NCBI RefSeq assembly: GCF_017565645.3
Contig: NZ_CP086136.1
Span: 4,509,501 to 4,573,500, forward strand
Length of the DNA stretch: 64,000 bases
DNA from: Bradyrhizobium barranii subsp. barranii
GTDB taxonomy: Bacteria; Pseudomonadota; Alphaproteobacteria; Rhizobiales; Xanthobacteraceae
Direction of reading: 5' to 3'
Part shown: positions 1-10,076 of the stretch, piece by piece
Position numbering within the stretch: the first letter of the stretch is position 1
Layout: every line of letters starts with the position of its first letter
Program-made: the position numbers and the translations under genes
Notes under the pieces: model-generated
Seen by the model: the letters and a program-made list of their open reading frames with translations, nothing else
Databases searched by the model: none
What the model was told of the DNA's origin: nothing

Positions 1-1512
1 GCCTGCGATACCGAGAGCTACATCTATCTGCCGCTGCTGGAAGAGACCGGTTACATGCCGGTGCGCAAATATGCGCGGGCGCCCGAGATCTACGAGCACT
101 CCCGCCGCATCGGCCGTCACTTCGGCCTCTACGAGCGCGCGCTGTTTCAGACAATCATCTCGCGGATGGAATGGCAGGAGCAGGAGGGACGCTGGCTGGT
201 CGAGACCGATCGTGGCGATCGCATCCGCGCGCGCTTCGTCATTCTCGCCGGGGGCCCGCTGAGCCGTCCGAAGCTGCCGGGCATTCCCGGCATCGAGACC
301 TTTAGGGGACACAGCTTCCACACCAGCCGCTGGGATTATGGCTACACCGGCGGCACGGCTGAAGGCGGTCTCACCGGTCTCGCCGACAAGCGCGTCGGCA
401 TTATCGGGACCGGCGCGACCGCCGTGCAATGCGTGCCGCATCTCGGCCGCTCGGCGAAGGAGCTCTACGTCTTCCAGCGCACGCCATCGGCGATCGGCGT
501 GCGCGATGACCGTCCGACGGACGCAAGCTGGGCGCAGAGCATCAAGCCCGGCTGGCAGCGCGAGCGCATGGACAATTTCACCGCGGTGATCTCCGGCGAG
601 CCGTTCGAACGGGACCTGGTGCAGGACGGCTGGACCGGCCTGCTTGGCGAGATCCTGCTGGCGCCGCGCCGCCAGCCGCAGCCGGTGACCTCGCTCGAAG
701 AGGCGCTGAAGGTCATCGAGCAGGCCGACTACCGCAAGATGGAAGAGATTCGCGCGCGCGTCGATACCGTCGTGAAGGACGAAGCCGCCGCGGCGGCGCT
801 CAAGCCCTGGTACAAGGCGTTCTGCAAACGCCCATGCTTCCACGACGAATATCTCGACACCTTCAATCGTCCCGACGTGCATCTGGTCGACACCAAAGGG
901 CAGGGCGTCGAGCGGATCACCGAGAACGCCGTCGTGGTTGACGGCAAGGCCTATGAGCTCGACTGCCTGATCTATGCCAGCGGCTTCGAGGTCGGCACCG
1001 ATTACGCCCGCCGCATGGGCTTCGAGGTTTACGGCCGCGACGGCGTGAGCCTGTCCGAGCGATGGCGCGATGGCGTCAAGACGCTGCATGGCTTCTACAG
1101 CCGCGGTTTCCCGAATTGCTTCCTGATCGTCACCGTGCAGGCCGGCCAGAGCGCCAATTTTCCGCACATCATCGACGAGCAGTCGCAGCACATCGCCTAT
1201 GTGATCGCGGAGGCGCGCAAGCGCAAAGCGCGGACGCTGGAGCCGACGCTCGCTGCCGAGAACGCCTGGGTCGACGAAGTCGTCAAGGCCGCGCTCGGCC
1301 GCCAGACCTATCTGGCCGAATGCACGCCGGGCTATTACAACAACGAGGGCGTGTTCGATCCGATCGCGGCGAGAAACAGCCAGTACTGGCGCGGGCCGGT
1401 GGCGTTCCTGCGGCTGCTCGACAAATGGCGCAAGGAAGGCAATCTGGATGGCTTGGAATTGACTGAGGGGACCGAGGCGGGCGGCTCTCAGGTTCCGGCT
1501 TCAACGGCATGA
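1..1512 (+). CDS. Flavin-containing / Baeyer-Villiger-type monooxygenase, 5' truncated
   Basis: The frame is open from base 1, so the N-terminus including the first FAD Rossmann motif lies outside the window; 503 residues are visible. They include the Baeyer-Villiger fingerprint-like segment [12 protein letters not shown] (visible residues about 101-112) and the NADPH-binding [11 protein letters not shown] (about 133-143). This family uses NADPH and O2 to insert oxygen next to ketones or to oxygenate soft nucleophiles. The stop overlaps the start of the next gene (ATGA), so it is likely coupled to the shikimate dehydrogenase-like gene. Substrate cannot be told from sequence. Family assignment is firm; cyclohexanone or steroid monooxygenase-like activity is inference. 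Confidence 0.9.
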   Translation, partial: ACDTESYIYLPLLEETGYMPVRKYARAPEIYEHSRRIGRHFGLYERALFQTIISRMEWQEQEGRWLVETDRGDRIRARFVILAGGPLSRPKLPGIPGIETFRGHSFHTSRWDYGYTGGTAEGGLTGLADKRVGIIGTGATAVQCVPHLGRSAKELYVFQRTPSAIGVRDDRPTDASWAQSIKPGWQRERMDNFTAVISGEPFERDLVQDGWTGLLGEILLAPRRQPQPVTSLEEALKVIEQADYRKMEEIRARVDTVVKDEAAAAALKPWYKAFCKRPCFHDEYLDTFNRPDVHLVDTKGQGVERITENAVVVDGKAYELDCLIYASGFEVGTDYARRMGFEVYGRDGVSLSERWRDGVKTLHGFYSRGFPNCFLIVTVQAGQSANFPHIIDEQSQHIAYVIAEARKRKARTLEPTLAAENAWVDEVVKAALGRQTYLAECTPGYYNNEGVFDPIAARNSQYWRGPVAFLRLLDKWRKEGNLDGLELTEGTEAGGSQVPASTA

Positions 1513-2315
1513 TCGCGGCCCCATCAGGCGCGACGCGGCTCTACGTCATCGTCGGCGATCCCATCGCACAGGTGCGCTCGCCGGCGGGCGTGACAGCCGC
1601 CTTCGCCGCGCGCGGCCATGACGGCATTCTCGTGCCGGTCCAGGTTGCGCCAGCGGATTTGCCGGATTTCCTTTCGGTGGCGACGCGGCTGAAGAACCTC
1701 GACGGCATCGTCGTGACCATCCCGCACAAATTCGCCTGCTATGAGGCCTGCGCCAGTGCGACCGAGCGCGCACATTTCCTGCGCACCGCGAACCTGATGC
1801 GCCGGCGCGCCGACCGCTCATGGCATGGCGACATGGTGGACGGCCTCGGCTTCGTCGGTGCGGCGCGGGCCAAGGGGATCGATCCCCGGGGCATGCGGGC
1901 GCTGCTCGTCGGCGCCGGCGGCGCAGGATCGGCGATCGCGCTTGCGCTGGTCGAGGCCGGCGTGAGCGATCTCGCGATTCATGACAGCGTGCCCGAGCGC
2001 CGCGACGCACTGATCGGCCGGCTCAACGGGCTCGGCAGAACGCCCGTGCGGGTCGGCACCGGGGATCCCGCGGGCTTCGATTTCGTCGCCAATGCGACAC
2101 CCGCCGGGATGAAAGAGGGCGATCCGCTGCCGGTCGATGTCGCGCGGCTTGCGCCGACGGCCTATTGCGGCTGCGTCATCACAAAGCCTGAAGTCTCGCC
2201 CTTCGTCGCTGCCGCCCGCAGGGTCGGCTGCGTGACCGGGACCGGTACGGACATGTACGAGCAGCACCAGGGCATCATGGTGGATTTCCTGCTCGGCCGC
2301 GACGGGGAAGGCTAG
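1509..2315 (+). CDS. Shikimate/quinate dehydrogenase-like protein (AroE family)
   Basis: A 268-residue NAD(P)-dependent dehydrogenase of the AroE fold. The N-terminal substrate domain carries TIPHK, whose lysine is the usual catalytic residue, and GDMVDGLGF, where the catalytic aspartate is retained although the canonical NTDG is altered. The Rossmann domain shows VGAGGAGSA (about residue 135) followed by NATPAGM. It overlaps the upstream monooxygenase by 4 bp, so it is probably a catabolic quinate/shikimate-type paralogue and not the housekeeping AroE. Substrate is unknown; the altered NTDG and the partner gene argue for an alternative hydroxy-acid substrate. Confidence 0.85.
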   Translation: MIAAPSGATRLYVIVGDPIAQVRSPAGVTAAFAARGHDGILVPVQVAPADLPDFLSVATRLKNLDGIVVTIPHKFACYEACASATERAHFLRTANLMRRRADRSWHGDMVDGLGFVGAARAKGIDPRGMRALLVGAGGAGSAIALALVEAGVSDLAIHDSVPERRDALIGRLNGLGRTPVRVGTGDPAGFDFVANATPAGMKEGDPLPVDVARLAPTAYCGCVITKPEVSPFVAAARRVGCVTGTGTDMYEQHQGIMVDFLLGRDGEG

Positions 2316-2434
2316 GCGGTCGCCCCGGTGTCAAGGCACAGGTTACGCCGGATGGGGCTTGAGCGATCAGGGCCGACGTAGGATCATGGGACCGCGCGAG
2401 CCGGTCGCGCACGTTTATGTGAGAGGACCAGGGA

Positions 2435-3268
2435 ATGACCAAGGGCAGGACCGTCGCGACGGCCATGATCGGCGCTGCAGCGCTGCTTCTCTCGCTGGCG
2501 CCCATGTCCCTGATATCCATGGCCGAAGCCGCGCAATGCGGCAGCTCGCCAGCGGGCTTTGAGGCCTGGAAGCGCGAGTTCAGCGCGGAGGCGCAGGGCA
2601 AGGGCGTCGGACAAACCGCACTCTCGGCGCTGATGCAGACCAATTACGCCGGTGCCACGATCGCAGCCGACCGCGGCCAGCGCAGCTTCTCGCTGACGCT
2701 CGACCAGTTCCTCGCCAAGCGCGGCGCCACCACCATCGTCGCCAAGGGGCGGCAGCTCAAGCAGTCGCAGGCCGCCTTGTTCGCCTCGATCCAGCAGCGC
2801 TACGGCGTCCCGCCGGGGCCGCTGATCGCGATCTGGGGCATGGAGACCGGTTTCGGCAGCCAGCGCGGCAACCAGAACATGCTGTCGTCGATCGCGACCC
2901 TTGCCTATGACTGCCGCCGTCCCGAATTCTTCACCGACCAGCTCTATGCCGCCCTCAAGCTGATCGACCGCGGCACGCTGTCAGGCGCGACCCGCGGCTC
3001 CATGCACGGCGAGGTCGGCCAGACCCAGTTCATGCCCAAGAACATCCTGGCCTACGGCATCGGCAATCTCGAGGTTGCCGCCAATGCGCTGAACTCGACG
3101 GCGAATTTCCTGAAAGCTCATGGCTGGCGCGCAGGAGCCGGTTACCAGCCGGGCGAACCGAATTTTGCCGCTATCGAGGCTTGGAATGCTGCCGGCGTCT
3201 ATCAGAAGGCAATCGCCCTGATGGGACGGCAGATCGACGAGGGAGGAGGGGCGGCCGCGTTGCGTTGA
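2435..3268 (+). CDS. Secreted lytic murein transglycosylase (MltB/SLT_2 family)
   Basis: This 277-residue protein has an N-terminal signal sequence (hydrophobic residues about 8-28, then AEAA before the mature part). The transglycosylase domain carries IWGMETGFG, whose glutamate is the catalytic acid in MltB-type enzymes, and GEVGQTQFMPKN, the second conserved block. It would cleave the MurNAc-GlcNAc bond of peptidoglycan in the periplasm, forming 1,6-anhydro products. The start follows a GAGAGG-type ribosome site. No C-terminal peptidoglycan-binding domain is present, giving the short form common in Rhizobiales. It is a single gene with its own leader. Confidence 0.9.
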   Translation: MTKGRTVATAMIGAAALLLSLAPMSLISMAEAAQCGSSPAGFEAWKREFSAEAQGKGVGQTALSALMQTNYAGATIAADRGQRSFSLTLDQFLAKRGATTIVAKGRQLKQSQAALFASIQQRYGVPPGPLIAIWGMETGFGSQRGNQNMLSSIATLAYDCRRPEFFTDQLYAALKLIDRGTLSGATRGSMHGEVGQTQFMPKNILAYGIGNLEVAANALNSTANFLKAHGWRAGAGYQPGEPNFAAIEAWNAAGVYQKAIALMGRQIDEGGGAAALR

Positions 3269-3373
3269 GGCCGCATGAAGGCTCGGCCGCGCACGAGAAA
3301 GTTCTTGCGTTGAGGAACTGACGGCACGAGGTTTGCTTTGATCGGGGGCAGGGCTGGCATGAGGAGACTCAAT

Positions 3374-3595
3374 ATGGCTACCCAGATCGTGATGGACCAG
3401 ACTGGCGACACGCGCCACGAGTTTGATCCTGACAATGCCGAAGCGCTGGCGCGAGCCGAACGGCGCTTTCGTGAGCTGACCGGAGCGGGCTTCACCGCCG
3501 CCTATCGTACTGGACCCGGTGAAGTCACCCGCATCAAGTCATTCGATCCGACCGCGCACGAAACGCTGTTCTATCCCCGCCTGGTCGGCGGTTGA
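3374..3595 (+). CDS. Small conserved hypothetical protein
   Basis: A 73-residue soluble protein rich in charged residues, starting at the ATG eight bases downstream of a GAGGAG ribosome site. No catalytic motif or membrane segment is visible. It contains a segment ending in TGAGFTAAYRTG followed by an FDPTAHETLFYPRL tail, which looks like a compact folded domain. It lies 12 bp before the next gene and probably shares its transcript. I do not recognise a function. Confidence 0.6.
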   Translation: MATQIVMDQTGDTRHEFDPDNAEALARAERRFRELTGAGFTAAYRTGPGEVTRIKSFDPTAHETLFYPRLVGG

Positions 3596-3607
3596 TCTGA
3601 GCTGCTC

Positions 3608-4030
3608 ATGATCGCGGCAATTTGGCTCCGTGCGCCGGCGCGTGCGCGTCTGCATGCGCTGCGCGAGCTGTATCGGCGCTTCTTCGGCGAGAACACGCCG
3701 GATGCCCGCGGCCGCCGGCTTTTGGCCGAATGGCTGTCGCCGGCGCAGCGCGCGCAATTCGAGCAGCATCGGTATTTCGATGTCATCGGCTGCGATACCG
3801 GCAAAAGGTACCGCATCCACTACGGCACGGCCGCCAATGTCCATGAGATCGACGATGAGGGGCGTGCGGCGATGGGATGGTGCTTCGTCCCGTCAGGCTT
3901 TCTCGTGCCCGGCGACGTGATGCTGGCGCAGAAGGTCGCGCTCGAGACTGACGAGAACGCGGCAATCGCGCTCGCCAACCGGTTTCCGCCGGCCACGCAC
4001 TCGGAGCACTTTTACCGGCGCCCGTTCTAG
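3608..4030 (+). CDS. Conserved hypothetical protein
   Basis: A 140-residue soluble protein, arginine-rich at the N-terminus, with a helical first half (residues 1-50) and a mixed second half containing DVIGCDTGKRYRIHYG and GWCFVPSGFLVPGDVMLAQK. No signal peptide or transmembrane segment is present. The ribosome site is weak. It probably follows the preceding small gene as a two-gene transcript, because only 12 bp separate them. I do not recognise an enzymatic family. Confidence 0.6.
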   Translation: MIAAIWLRAPARARLHALRELYRRFFGENTPDARGRRLLAEWLSPAQRAQFEQHRYFDVIGCDTGKRYRIHYGTAANVHEIDDEGRAAMGWCFVPSGFLVPGDVMLAQKVALETDENAAIALANRFPPATHSEHFYRRPF

Positions 4031-4049
4031 CGGCCGGAGGGCGTACCGA

Positions 4050-4142
4050 TCAGGAGTGCGTGGTGCGGTAGGCATCCAGCGCATGCGCCGCGAACACAGC
4101 GACGCTGCAAAGGGCGAGCACGGCTGAGATCAGCTCGATCAT
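4050..4142 (-). CDS. Micro-protein with one hydrophobic helix (30 aa)
   Basis: A 30-codon reading frame beginning MIELISAVLALCSVAVFAAH and ending DAYRTTHS. Residues 2-20 form one strongly hydrophobic helix, so it is predicted to be a membrane peptide. A GGGAGGAT ribosome site sits about seven bases upstream, unusually strong for a chance frame. Its ATG overlaps the stop of the upstream micro-ORF (ATGA), indicating translational coupling. Too short for usual gene callers; function unknown. Confidence 0.5.
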   Translation of the reverse strand: MIELISAVLALCSVAVFAAHALDAYRTTHS

Positions 4143-4222
4143 AGCTCATCCTCCCGCAGCGGCTGGGAGACGAGATTTTGGCAGCAGGCATAATCCAGGA
4201 TGAGGTCGAGGAAGAATTGCAT
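4139..4222 (-). CDS. Micro-ORF coupled to the downstream membrane micro-protein (27 aa)
   Basis: A 27-codon frame (starting MQFFLDLILDYACC, ending LREDEL) whose TGA overlaps the ATG of the next micro-ORF. The amphipathic N-terminus and the exact ATGA overlap are the main reasons to take it seriously; the last codons also contain the ribosome site for the next frame. Its own ribosome site (AGGGA) is modest. It could be a leader peptide controlling the downstream micro-protein. Confidence is limited by length. Confidence 0.35.
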   Translation of the reverse strand: MQFFLDLILDYACCQNLVSQPLREDEL

Positions 4223-4417
4223 GGTGGCCGTCCCTGTATGATTTTGACAACCAGATAACCGGCAATCTGTTTCAGGCGTGTTTCGTCGTTTTGGGAAACG
4301 GGTTTCGCGGGGAACCCGGGGCTGGTTTGTGCACCGCAGACCCGCTACATCCCGCGCTGCTTAGTCCTTCAGCCGCGCCTTTCCGGTGGGCGGCAAGTCA
4401 TATTGCGAGGCAAAATC

Positions 4418-4864
4418 ATGGCGCAGGTCGAGTGGTTCGACGATCTCACCATCGGAATGCGGTTCAAATCCCCCGAGGTGCAAGTCACCGAAGCCGACAT
4501 CAAGCGCTTTGCAGCCGAGTTCGATCCGCAGCCGATGCATCTCGACCATGAGGCCGCCAAGCAGACCTTGTTCAACGGCCTGGCTGCATCAGGATGGCAC
4601 ACCGCCGCGATCGCCATGAACCTCGCGATCCAGGCCCGCCCGTTCGGCCCGCATCCGCTGATCGGCGCGGGCGTCGACGGCCTGCGCTGGACCATCCCGG
4701 TACGGCCCAATGACCGCCTGCATCTGGTCGGCGAGGTCATGAGCCTGACGCCGTCGAAGTCGAAGCCGCAGGGCATCGCGCTGGTGAAATGGACCATGTT
4801 CAACCAGAACGGCGAGGAGGTTTACACCTTCACCCCGATCGCCATCATCCCCAGGCGGGTGTAG
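4418..4864 (+). CDS. MaoC-family (R)-specific enoyl-CoA hydratase-like protein
   Basis: This 148-residue single hot-dog-fold protein contains the hydratase-2 motif region FAAEFDPQPMHLDHEAA, in which the aspartate and histidine correspond to the catalytic pair of R-hydratases. The start at the ATG preceded by GCGAGG is preferred over an upstream TTG. Members hydrate trans-2-enoyl-CoA thioesters or related acyl groups, linking beta-oxidation with PHA or other acyl metabolism. It stands alone with no operon partners, so the substrate is undefined. Confidence 0.8.
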   Translation: MAQVEWFDDLTIGMRFKSPEVQVTEADIKRFAAEFDPQPMHLDHEAAKQTLFNGLAASGWHTAAIAMNLAIQARPFGPHPLIGAGVDGLRWTIPVRPNDRLHLVGEVMSLTPSKSKPQGIALVKWTMFNQNGEEVYTFTPIAIIPRRV

Positions 4865-4964
4865 GGCCGGCGACGTTCAGCATCGGCCGGGATCAGCCTC
4901 CTCGAGCCCTTGCGGGCCGCAGGCTGAGGTGGTCATCTCCACGTGGGGAACGCTGGAGGCTGAC

Positions 4965-5477
4965 ATGAGACGATTCCTTCTTGCCGCTTTGCTGAGCGCG
5001 GGCGCCTTGGGCGCAGCCGTCTCGAGCGCAGGGCCGGCGTTCGCGCAGCAATCCAGGGTCGGCGACTGGACCATCGAGAAGCGCGCGCAGGACACGCATT
5101 GCAATGCGAGCCGCGGCTACAAGGACAAGGAAGACGAGAACCGCAACTACGTCATCGTGATCACCTATTCCGAGAAGGCCATCGTGATCGTGATGATCTA
5201 TGACGGTTGGGAGTGGGACAAGGTCGGCGAGATCCTCCGGGCCGACGTCGGCACCGATGACGCCGACATCATGAAGAAGGCGAAGTGGGAGGTCATGGAC
5301 AAGACCACCGTGCGCGGCATCTTCGAATACGACCAGACGATCATGGACCGGCTGTCGAAGGCCAGGCGTCTCTCGCTCGATTTCGAGGATGATGACGAGG
5401 ACAGCATCGAGATGCAGATCCCGCGCGCCGGCGAGGCGCTGGCCGCGCTGAAGTTCTGCGAGGAGAACCGGAAGTAA
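4965..5477 (+). CDS. Secreted hypothetical protein
   Basis: A 170-residue protein with a clean Sec signal peptide (basic MRRF, hydrophobic core, AFA-QQ cleavage site near residue 28). The mature part begins with VGDWTIEKR, a pattern seen in periplasmic beta-rich proteins of Rhizobiales, and has an acidic stretch FEDDDEDS in its C-terminal third. The start is the ATG five bases after GGAGG. No enzymatic motif is seen; a periplasmic location is the only supportable statement. Confidence 0.65.
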   Translation: MRRFLLAALLSAGALGAAVSSAGPAFAQQSRVGDWTIEKRAQDTHCNASRGYKDKEDENRNYVIVITYSEKAIVIVMIYDGWEWDKVGEILRADVGTDDADIMKKAKWEVMDKTTVRGIFEYDQTIMDRLSKARRLSLDFEDDDEDSIEMQIPRAGEALAALKFCEENRK

Positions 5478-5487
5478 AGCGCTGCGC

Positions 5488-5504
5488 CGCGCACAGTGTG
5501 CGCG
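5488..5504. repeat. 17-bp perfect palindrome
   Basis: CGCGCACA, one central G, TGTGCGCG forms a perfect 8-bp-arm inverted repeat ten bases after the stop of the secreted protein. No T-tract follows, so it is either a factor-independent stop of unusual form or a protein-binding site upstream of the LuxR-type gene. Confidence 0.45.
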
Positions 5505-5764
5505 ATCGAGCAAGCAGCGCGAGGGGCGCGTGACCTACAGCACACAGCTCGCGCGCTGTTCGCTTTTATCCTAGTCTTTGGCGAAAACGTCCAAGCCGCA
5601 CCCTGCGGTTGACGTTACGCAAGGACGATGTTCGATATTTTAGCATCTCGCTGCACTGCTTTTTCCACGCCGAAGGCGACAATCCGCTCCGTCGGCTCTG
5701 CCAATTTCCAATGCGCAAGCTCCCTTCGTCACCAGGGCCGCACGCCGATCGCATCGTCGTTCCG

Positions 5765-6922
5765 ATGACGATCCTCCAGGCAAACCGGTTCTCGTCTCTC
5801 GTCGGCGAGATCTACGATGCGGCGGTCGATCCCGCGCTACGCAGCGGCCCGCTGGAACAGGTTTCCCATTTCGTCGGCGGGTGTGCCGCGACCATCCTAT
5901 CCCGCGATGCGGCAAGGCTCTCGATCGAGATTCACCAGCATTTTGGCACCGAACCCCGCTTCCGCCAGCTCTATCGCGACAGATATGTCGAGCAGGATCC
6001 TCTGCTCGATCGTCATCTCGCTTTTGCGGCCGGGCACGCCATCGGCGTGACCGATATCATGCCGCACGCGGACTTCGTGGCGACGAGCTTCTATCGCGAG
6101 TGGGTCGAGCCGCAGGGCGCGATCGACCTCGCGACCGTCGCGCTCGAGAGATCGGACGCGCGTACCACGGTGTTGCAGGTGTTACGCCACCGATCCCGCG
6201 GAACCGTCGACGAGGCGATGCGCGAACGCATGCGGCTGCTCGCACCCCACATCCAGCGTTCCAGGATCATGGGCCGGCAGATCAGGGCGCGCTCGCATAC
6301 CGTGGACGACCTTGCCGATGTGCTCGACGGCCTGAGCACGGCGATCTGCCTGCTCGATGCGGATGGCCGGGTCGTCCACGCCAACGCGGCGTGCCGGCAG
6401 CTGTTCGTCGATGCAAACCTGCTCGCGATGGTCGGCGACCGGATCGTGGTCCGTAACACCCAGGCCGACAAAATATTCCGCGGCCTGTTCGAAGTTGCCG
6501 CAGATGGTGAAACTCACCCGGCCGGTCGCCGCCGCATCGGGCTCGCGACGTCGGCGGACGGTCAGCACTATCTCGTCCAAGTCCTTCCATTGAAGCGGGA
6601 GCGCAGCCTGCCGAGAGACGTCGCGGCTACGGTGCTTCTCGTACAGAAGGCCGCGATGGTGCCATCGCTCGTGCCCGAAGCCATTGCTGCGGCCTTCGGG
6701 CTGACGCGGTCCGAATTGCGCGTGCTGATGGCCATCGTCGAGGTCGGCGGCGTTCCCGATATCGCGGCAAAGCTCGGCATTGCCGAGACCACGGTGAAGA
6801 CGCATCTCGGTCGCCTGTTCGAGAAGACCGGTGCCGGCAGGCAGGCCGACCTCGTGAAGATCGCGGCCGGCTTCACCGCGCCGTTTGTACAGCGAACGCG
6901 CCGCGACGACGACACCATGTGA
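5765..6922 (+). CDS. LuxR-family transcriptional regulator (paralogue 1 of 3)
   Basis: A 385-residue regulator with an N-terminal sensory region, a central PAS-like stretch (LSTAICLLDADGRVVHANAA) and a C-terminal LuxR/GerE HTH containing LTRSELRVLMAIVEVGG and IAETTVKTHLGRLFEKTGA. The start at 5765 aligns best with its two paralogues; an in-frame ATG at 5711 would add 18 residues. It has no receiver domain and no adjacent kinase or LuxI synthase, so it is a LuxR orphan whose ligand is unknown. It is the most diverged of the three copies in the sensor region. Confidence 0.8.
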   Translation: MTILQANRFSSLVGEIYDAAVDPALRSGPLEQVSHFVGGCAATILSRDAARLSIEIHQHFGTEPRFRQLYRDRYVEQDPLLDRHLAFAAGHAIGVTDIMPHADFVATSFYREWVEPQGAIDLATVALERSDARTTVLQVLRHRSRGTVDEAMRERMRLLAPHIQRSRIMGRQIRARSHTVDDLADVLDGLSTAICLLDADGRVVHANAACRQLFVDANLLAMVGDRIVVRNTQADKIFRGLFEVAADGETHPAGRRRIGLATSADGQHYLVQVLPLKRERSLPRDVAATVLLVQKAAMVPSLVPEAIAAAFGLTRSELRVLMAIVEVGGVPDIAAKLGIAETTVKTHLGRLFEKTGAGRQADLVKIAAGFTAPFVQRTRRDDDTM

Positions 6923-7144
6923 TTCATTTGACGGGGCGAGCCGCGCGGCGATGCAATCTCAATCCATTGTGATGAGCAGGATCGTCTGGTCCTCCGAACG
7001 TACGACGCGCGTCATTTGATACTTTCGTATATGGCGCCACTTGAATGAGAAGGGCGGCGTGCGCCACGGAACAATGCGCGCCGGCACCGGACGCGGGAGA
7101 CGACAGCGCGTGAGCGAGCTTGCCTGTCGGTTGGAGAAATTGCA

Positions 7145-8119
7145 GTGAGCGGCAAGGACGAATTTTCCATTCTCAATGTTTCGACGGACCACATTCCCGA
7201 AGACGAGCGTGTGCCGCTGCTGCGCGAATTCTATTGCCGCGGCGTGCTCAAGGCGGAGGTCGAGCCGACGGACGAAAAGCCGTTCGCCGCGAGCCTCACA
7301 TCCCATGGCTTGCCGGACGTCCAGCTGGTGATCGGCGGGCTGGTCGGAGCTCGGGTCATCCGTACCAAACAACTGGTCGTCGACGGCAACGACAGCCTTG
7401 GCCTGATGATCAACCGATCCGGCATCGTCGAAGTATCTGCGCGAGGACGAGATCTGAGGCTTCATCCCGGTGACGCGGTTCTGACGAGCGCGGAGGACGC
7501 GACGATCTACGAACGCCTCTCGCTTGGAAATTGTCTGTCGCTGCGCGTGCCGCGGCGGGTGCTGGCGCCCATGATCGTGGACATCGACGACACCGTGATG
7601 CGAATCATTCCGGAGCGCGCCACCGGACTTCGCCTGCTGGTCGACTACGCGACGTCTCTGGTGCGCGAGCGCGCGTTCGCGGTGCCCGCATTGCGCCAGC
7701 TCGCTGTTGCACATCTCCATGATCCGATGGCGCGTGTTCTCGGCGCGACGGATGAGGTTCACGAGCTGGCCGGGCGCCGAGGCGTCCGGGCCGCGCGGCT
7801 GCGGAAGGTGAAGTCCTTCATCGTCAACAATTGCTGGCAGCAGGACCTCTCGGTCGCGACCGTGGCGCAGGAATTCGGCGTGACCACACGCTATCTCCAG
7901 CGGCTGTTCGAAGCCGACGGCAAGACGTTCTCGTCCTTCCTGACGGGGCAGCGCCTCAAACGCGCCCATCGCATGCTGCGCGAGCCTGACTTCGCCGGGC
8001 AGCCGGTGAGCTCGATCGCCTACGACGTCGGCTTCGGCGATCTCTCTTATTTCAATCGTTGTTTCCGCCGGGCCTATGGCGCGACGCCCAGCGGCGTCAG
8101 GAGCGGCGAAGCGCTGTGA
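7145..8119 (+). CDS. AraC-family transcriptional regulator
   Basis: A 324-residue regulator with a GTG start preceded by GGAG at good distance. Residues about 1-210 form an AraC-binding-like sensor domain of the type seen in alkane and aromatic pathway regulators; residues about 220-322 hold the two-helix-turn-helix AraC module, with LSVATVAQEFGVTTRYLQRLF and the signature DVGFGDLSYFNRCFRRAYG. It sits between two LuxR paralogues on the same strand. No obvious structural target gene is adjacent, so the regulon is unknown. Confidence 0.88.
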   Translation: MSGKDEFSILNVSTDHIPEDERVPLLREFYCRGVLKAEVEPTDEKPFAASLTSHGLPDVQLVIGGLVGARVIRTKQLVVDGNDSLGLMINRSGIVEVSARGRDLRLHPGDAVLTSAEDATIYERLSLGNCLSLRVPRRVLAPMIVDIDDTVMRIIPERATGLRLLVDYATSLVRERAFAVPALRQLAVAHLHDPMARVLGATDEVHELAGRRGVRAARLRKVKSFIVNNCWQQDLSVATVAQEFGVTTRYLQRLFEADGKTFSSFLTGQRLKRAHRMLREPDFAGQPVSSIAYDVGFGDLSYFNRCFRRAYGATPSGVRSGEAL

Positions 8120-8254
8120 CCGCGCGGTGCGCGGCTTGTGCGACCAGACGGGTGCCTGTCGCAGTGCGCCGCTTTCGGCCGACTACGTCTTCTGAGCGCG
8201 CGGAGTAGAACGATGACGCTGTGTTTCGGACGGCGCCGGCAATTGGAGTTGTGA

Positions 8255-8705
<451 letters not shown>

Positions 8706-8740
8706 GCCGGCATCAGCCCTGGCGGCTCGAATGCGATGCC

Positions 8741-8771
8741 CGCCGGCCGGGCCCCATCCGCCCGGCCGGCG
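8741..8771. terminator. Strong GC-rich hairpin after the barrel remnant
   Basis: An 11-bp perfect stem (CGCCGGCCGGG pairing with CCCGGCCGGCG) with a 9-base loop. It has no T-run, but it could stop or pause transcription before the next LuxR gene. Confidence 0.4.
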
Positions 8772-8773
8772 CC

Positions 8774-8789
8774 TCCTCCGATCGGAGGA
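8774..8789. repeat. 16-bp perfect palindrome
   Basis: TCCTCCGATCGGAGGA is its own reverse complement and lies directly after the hairpin at 8741-8771. It may be a second terminator element or an operator upstream of the LuxR gene that starts at 8850. A weaker GTGAT-ATTG-ATCAC inverted repeat follows about 30 bp later. Confidence 0.35.
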
Positions 8790-8849
8790 CGTCGCATGCC
8801 GTGGTTATGGTATTCTTGGTGATATTGATCACTCAGGCCATTTCAAGCC

Positions 8850-9968
8850 ATGCACGGACTACGGAAGCTGCCGGAACTGGTCGAGTCCATCTATGACGCA
8901 GGGCTCGATCCCTCGCTGTGGAACCACGTCGTCGCCGGCATTCGCGATTTCGTCGGCGGGCAGGCCTGCGGGCTGTTTTCCAAGGATTCGATCAGCAAAT
9001 TCGGCGTCACTCATTATTATTGCGGGGCCGACCCGCACTATATCCGGCTCTATTCAGAGACCCATTCGAAGTTCGACCCGCTGACGGTGCTGCCGCCGCA
9101 TGGCGAGATCGTCAGCATCCCCGATCTCGTCAATTTTGATGAATACCGGAAAGGGCGCTTTTGCCAGGAGTGGATGCAGCCGCAGGGTTGCAGCGACGCG
9201 GCCAATGTTGTGCTCGAGACATCGCATGCGAACTGCCCCGTGATGATGACGGTGCTGTCGGGCCGGCGCATGGTGGATCCGGCGATGAAGCATCGGCTTT
9301 CGCTGATTGTGCCGCACGCCAGCCGCGCGCTGCTGATCAACCGCGCCATCACCTCGCAGCTGACACTGGCGACGGCGCTGGTGGATGTTCTGGACAATCT
9401 GGCGTCCGGCATCTTCCTGCTCGATGCCTTTTGCCGGGTGGTGCATGCGAATTCGGCCGGCCACGCCTTGTTTGCCGCCGCCGACGTGGTTCGGTCCGTT
9501 GCCGGGCAGCTCGTAACCAGCAGCGCGGAGGCCAATCAGACGCTGCGCGAGGCGCTTGCGACCCGCAGCGAAATTGCCCTGCTTGCCACACGGGGCCATG
9601 CGATCCCGCTGCTTTCGCCGAGCGGCGAGCGTTATGTCGCGCATATTCTGCCGCTGTCGTCCGTGCTGCGAAATGGCAGCGAGCAGGTGGTCGATGCCGC
9701 CGGTGCGCTGCTCCTGCGCAAGGTGTCGCTTGGCGGGCAGTCCTATGGCGAGCTGATCGCACGGACCTTCGACCTCACGCCGGCCGAGCTGCGCGTGTTC
9801 CTGTCGATCGTCGAGGTCGGTGGCGTCCCGGAAACGGCGGCAGCGCTCGGTATCGCAGAAACCACGGCGAAGACGCATTTGCATCGGGTGTTCGCCAAGA
9901 CCGGCGTTTCGCGTCAGGCCGATCTCGTCAAGCTCGCGGCGGGATTCTCCAATCCGCTCGTCAACTGA
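8850..9968 (+). CDS. LuxR-family transcriptional regulator (paralogue 2 of 3)
   Basis: A 372-residue LuxR orphan, closely similar to the copy downstream. The sensory part contains CGLFSKDSISKFGVTHYYCG and the central PAS-like ASGIFLLDAFCRVVHANSAG; the C-terminal GerE HTH contains LTPAELRVFLSIVEVGG and the recognition helix IAETTAKTHLHRVFAKTGV. The start follows a spacer with two palindromes. No acyl-homoserine-lactone synthase is encoded nearby. Its near identity with paralogue 3 in the HTH suggests overlapping DNA targets. Confidence 0.85.
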   Translation: MHGLRKLPELVESIYDAGLDPSLWNHVVAGIRDFVGGQACGLFSKDSISKFGVTHYYCGADPHYIRLYSETHSKFDPLTVLPPHGEIVSIPDLVNFDEYRKGRFCQEWMQPQGCSDAANVVLETSHANCPVMMTVLSGRRMVDPAMKHRLSLIVPHASRALLINRAITSQLTLATALVDVLDNLASGIFLLDAFCRVVHANSAGHALFAAADVVRSVAGQLVTSSAEANQTLREALATRSEIALLATRGHAIPLLSPSGERYVAHILPLSSVLRNGSEQVVDAAGALLLRKVSLGGQSYGELIARTFDLTPAELRVFLSIVEVGGVPETAAALGIAETTAKTHLHRVFAKTGVSRQADLVKLAAGFSNPLVN

Positions 9969-10076
9969 TCGGTCAATCGCTGTCGGGGTTGAACCTTTTG
10001 CTCCCACGATAGACTCACTAGTGCCGCCGGGCACGACGAACATTTCGCGATCTCCAAGTCACCATTGGCTGTTCTG

